A DNA stretch of 64,000 bases from Siphonodentalium dalli (lineage: Eukaryota > Mollusca > Scaphopoda > Gadilida > Siphonodentaliidae): contig CP136061.1 in the NCBI GenBank assembly GCA_032622095.1, positions 83,114,324 through 83,178,323 on the forward strand, read 5' to 3'. The notes under the pieces are model-generated. The model saw nothing but the letters and a program-made list of their open reading frames with translations. It did not search any database and was not told the DNA's origin. Shown here one piece after another: positions 62,393 through 64,000 of the stretch. Position numbers and translations under genes: made by a program. Each line of letters opens with the position of its first letter. Positions within the stretch are counted from its first letter, which is position 1.

Positions 62393-64000
62393 AGATGGAT
62401 TATTGCTTACAAAAACCGAAACCGAGGTTTTTTACTGAACTGTGCGAGCATAAAATGTGCGTTTCGGTAATAATTTATATACCGGTACCTAAGAGTGAGT
62501 TTTTCCTGTCCCGCATTCACCAAGTATAACCAGGTTGTGTCTGCTCCTAGTCACATCTACAGGTAAGCAAACGCTTTGTTGTTCAACGATATGATGCAAA
62601 TGATGATCTCAATTGTGTCTGACTTGAGACATGTAAATTCTCTGAATTGGGGCTAGTTCACGGACATCAGTATAATATTTTTGAAGCATATATAAATAAG
62701 GTACGGTATCTGGGGAAGTCGGCCCCGCGCGAAGTCGGCCCCATACGAAGATGGCCCCATTAATTAGAAGGGATAAGATACGTTTTAATGGTCTTTAAGT
62801 ACATATTTGTGTAGGACACCCGACATGTATAGATAAAAACAGAAATGCATGGTACAGATAAACACAGATTGTAAAGATATAGAAATTAGAATACCAAATT
62901 ATTTGATTTATTACTGGACATTGGTCATCTACAGGCACTAACAGGCGACCAAAAACCATCTGGGATAGCATAAGAAAACACTCCTAAGACAATTTATTTC
63001 CATTATGTTCCCCAATTTATTTCCATTATGGTCGCCAATTTATTTCCATGATGGTCACCAGTCGGGGACCATAATGGAATTAAATCGGCTTAATTTTATT
63101 GGTGTACGGTAGTGTTTTTTTAGGCTAATTATGAGGTCCCCAACTTAATTTGGTTGATTTAGTGTCGTGTTTGTGTTGGCTAATTGTGAAGTCCGCAATG
63201 TTTTCTGAGTTGTTATAACAAAATGAAGTGATTCAAAATTTAAATTTTGATAAAACATTCCATTTTTCTCAATAATATGAACATTCATTTTTCCATATTT
63301 TCTCAAGTATATGTACACAGTGTTTCCGCTAGGCCGGCTGCGGGTCCGCCCCATGGACCCATTCCCCCCGCCGTTGGTCGTTGCATGAAATCCCGCTCAT
63401 ACACAAATAAATGACGTTATTAAAAACTTATTCAGTCTTGTCTGTGTCCAGTGTGTCGACAGGCGATATATCTACACTTATTTTTATTAATAATGACCAA
63501 ATGGAATCCATCTTCAAAACAAAAAAATAACAGCATTAACAAACCATAAATACCGGTTAGGCTTGCCACGATTATTCGATTAATCGACTAACCTTCGGCA
63601 GGTGTGGTAGCCGACGTTATTTACTTTCGCTGACTAATCGCCAAAATGGAGGGGAGGGGGGGGGGGGGTTGTGATGTGGGGTATGGTTGTGTATTTAAGC
63701 AGTACTATGCGCAAATACCATGCCAAACTCTTTGAAGATGACCGCCACACGTTGGCTGCGTTATCAACGGAAGCCGCATGTCGTGTTACAGACTTGCCAT
63801 TGTTTATGTATTATGTTTAAATGTAAACCTATCTTCCTATGGATCTGTAATTAATAGCGATCACCATATCCAAAATGGATGAGACGTGCATGGGACTCAT
63901 CTACATGTATGTATAATTTTTTTCAAATTTCATACTGTAAAACGTTCACCATTTTTGATAGTAATTGACAAAGTCACAAAGTTTGCGGGACATGGAATGT
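62393..64000. other. Right end of the window, minor tandem repeats only
   Basis: Directly after F1 the bases AGATGGATTAT again resemble an M terminus sharing the TTAA. No partner end follows. Four 16-bp GAAGTCGGCCCC-type units lie at about 62714-62759. Three 25-bp CAATTTATTTCCATTATGGT units lie at about 62990-63060. A poly-G run lies at about 63658-63668. No gene is recognised. Confidence 0.5.

Overview
The window reads as nuclear DNA of an animal. It has C2H2 zinc-finger arrays with the H-x(2)-GDRPY-x-C linker, a Jockey-superfamily non-LTR reverse transcriptase, DNA transposons with 8-bp target duplications, and dense AT-rich repeats. No operons, ribosome binding sites or bacterial genes are seen. 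The repeat style (TTAA inverted-repeat elements, 15-bp AT satellites) suggests a marine invertebrate, possibly a lophotrochozoan, but the species cannot be read from the sequence.

The backbone is a tandemly duplicated unit, here called U. It holds a zinc-finger (ZNF) gene, a 2-kb unique stretch, a 15-bp satellite, a CRE/E-box-rich segment, then segments M and X. U1 runs from about 8,899 to 22,512 and U2 from 42,958 to about 60,539. The X tail of an upstream unit lies at 826-1,202. Because U1 and U2 match closely by eye, most insertions can be read against an empty site in the other copy. In U1 these are a 3.4-kb element with AGTTAAGC duplications, a 1,147-bp hAT-like element and a 565-bp hairpin element. 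In U2 they are five other insertions, including a truncated LINE that itself contains a 4.7-kb foldback element. A further 7.7-kb composite insertion (1,215-8,880) separates the upstream X tail from U1. Only U1 keeps a long ZNF reading frame (17 complete fingers). U2 is a frameshifted pseudogene.

Between U1 and U2 lies a tandem array of about 20 kb (22,513-42,953) made of two modules: A (about 890 bp) and B (458 bp, a TATA-flanked element with inverted ends). The order is B, seven A, then nine A alternating with ten B. Each A carries a variable poly-C run and a variable poly-G run. One A unit is interrupted by a second hAT copy that looks identical to the one in U1.

The most unusual signal is a pair of elements at 19,544-20,108 and 52,494-53,002. 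Both start with TAAG, form a near-perfect 145-161 bp hairpin centred on CCC-GAA-GGG, continue into the same 14-mer TTATATTTATATAC, and end in GTATGTAAATA. Their stems and interiors are otherwise almost unrelated. They look like copies of a mobile element defined by structure rather than by sequence.

The remainder (1-825, 62,393-64,000) holds no recognisable gene. No tRNA, rRNA or intact transposase was found. All identity statements are by-eye comparisons.
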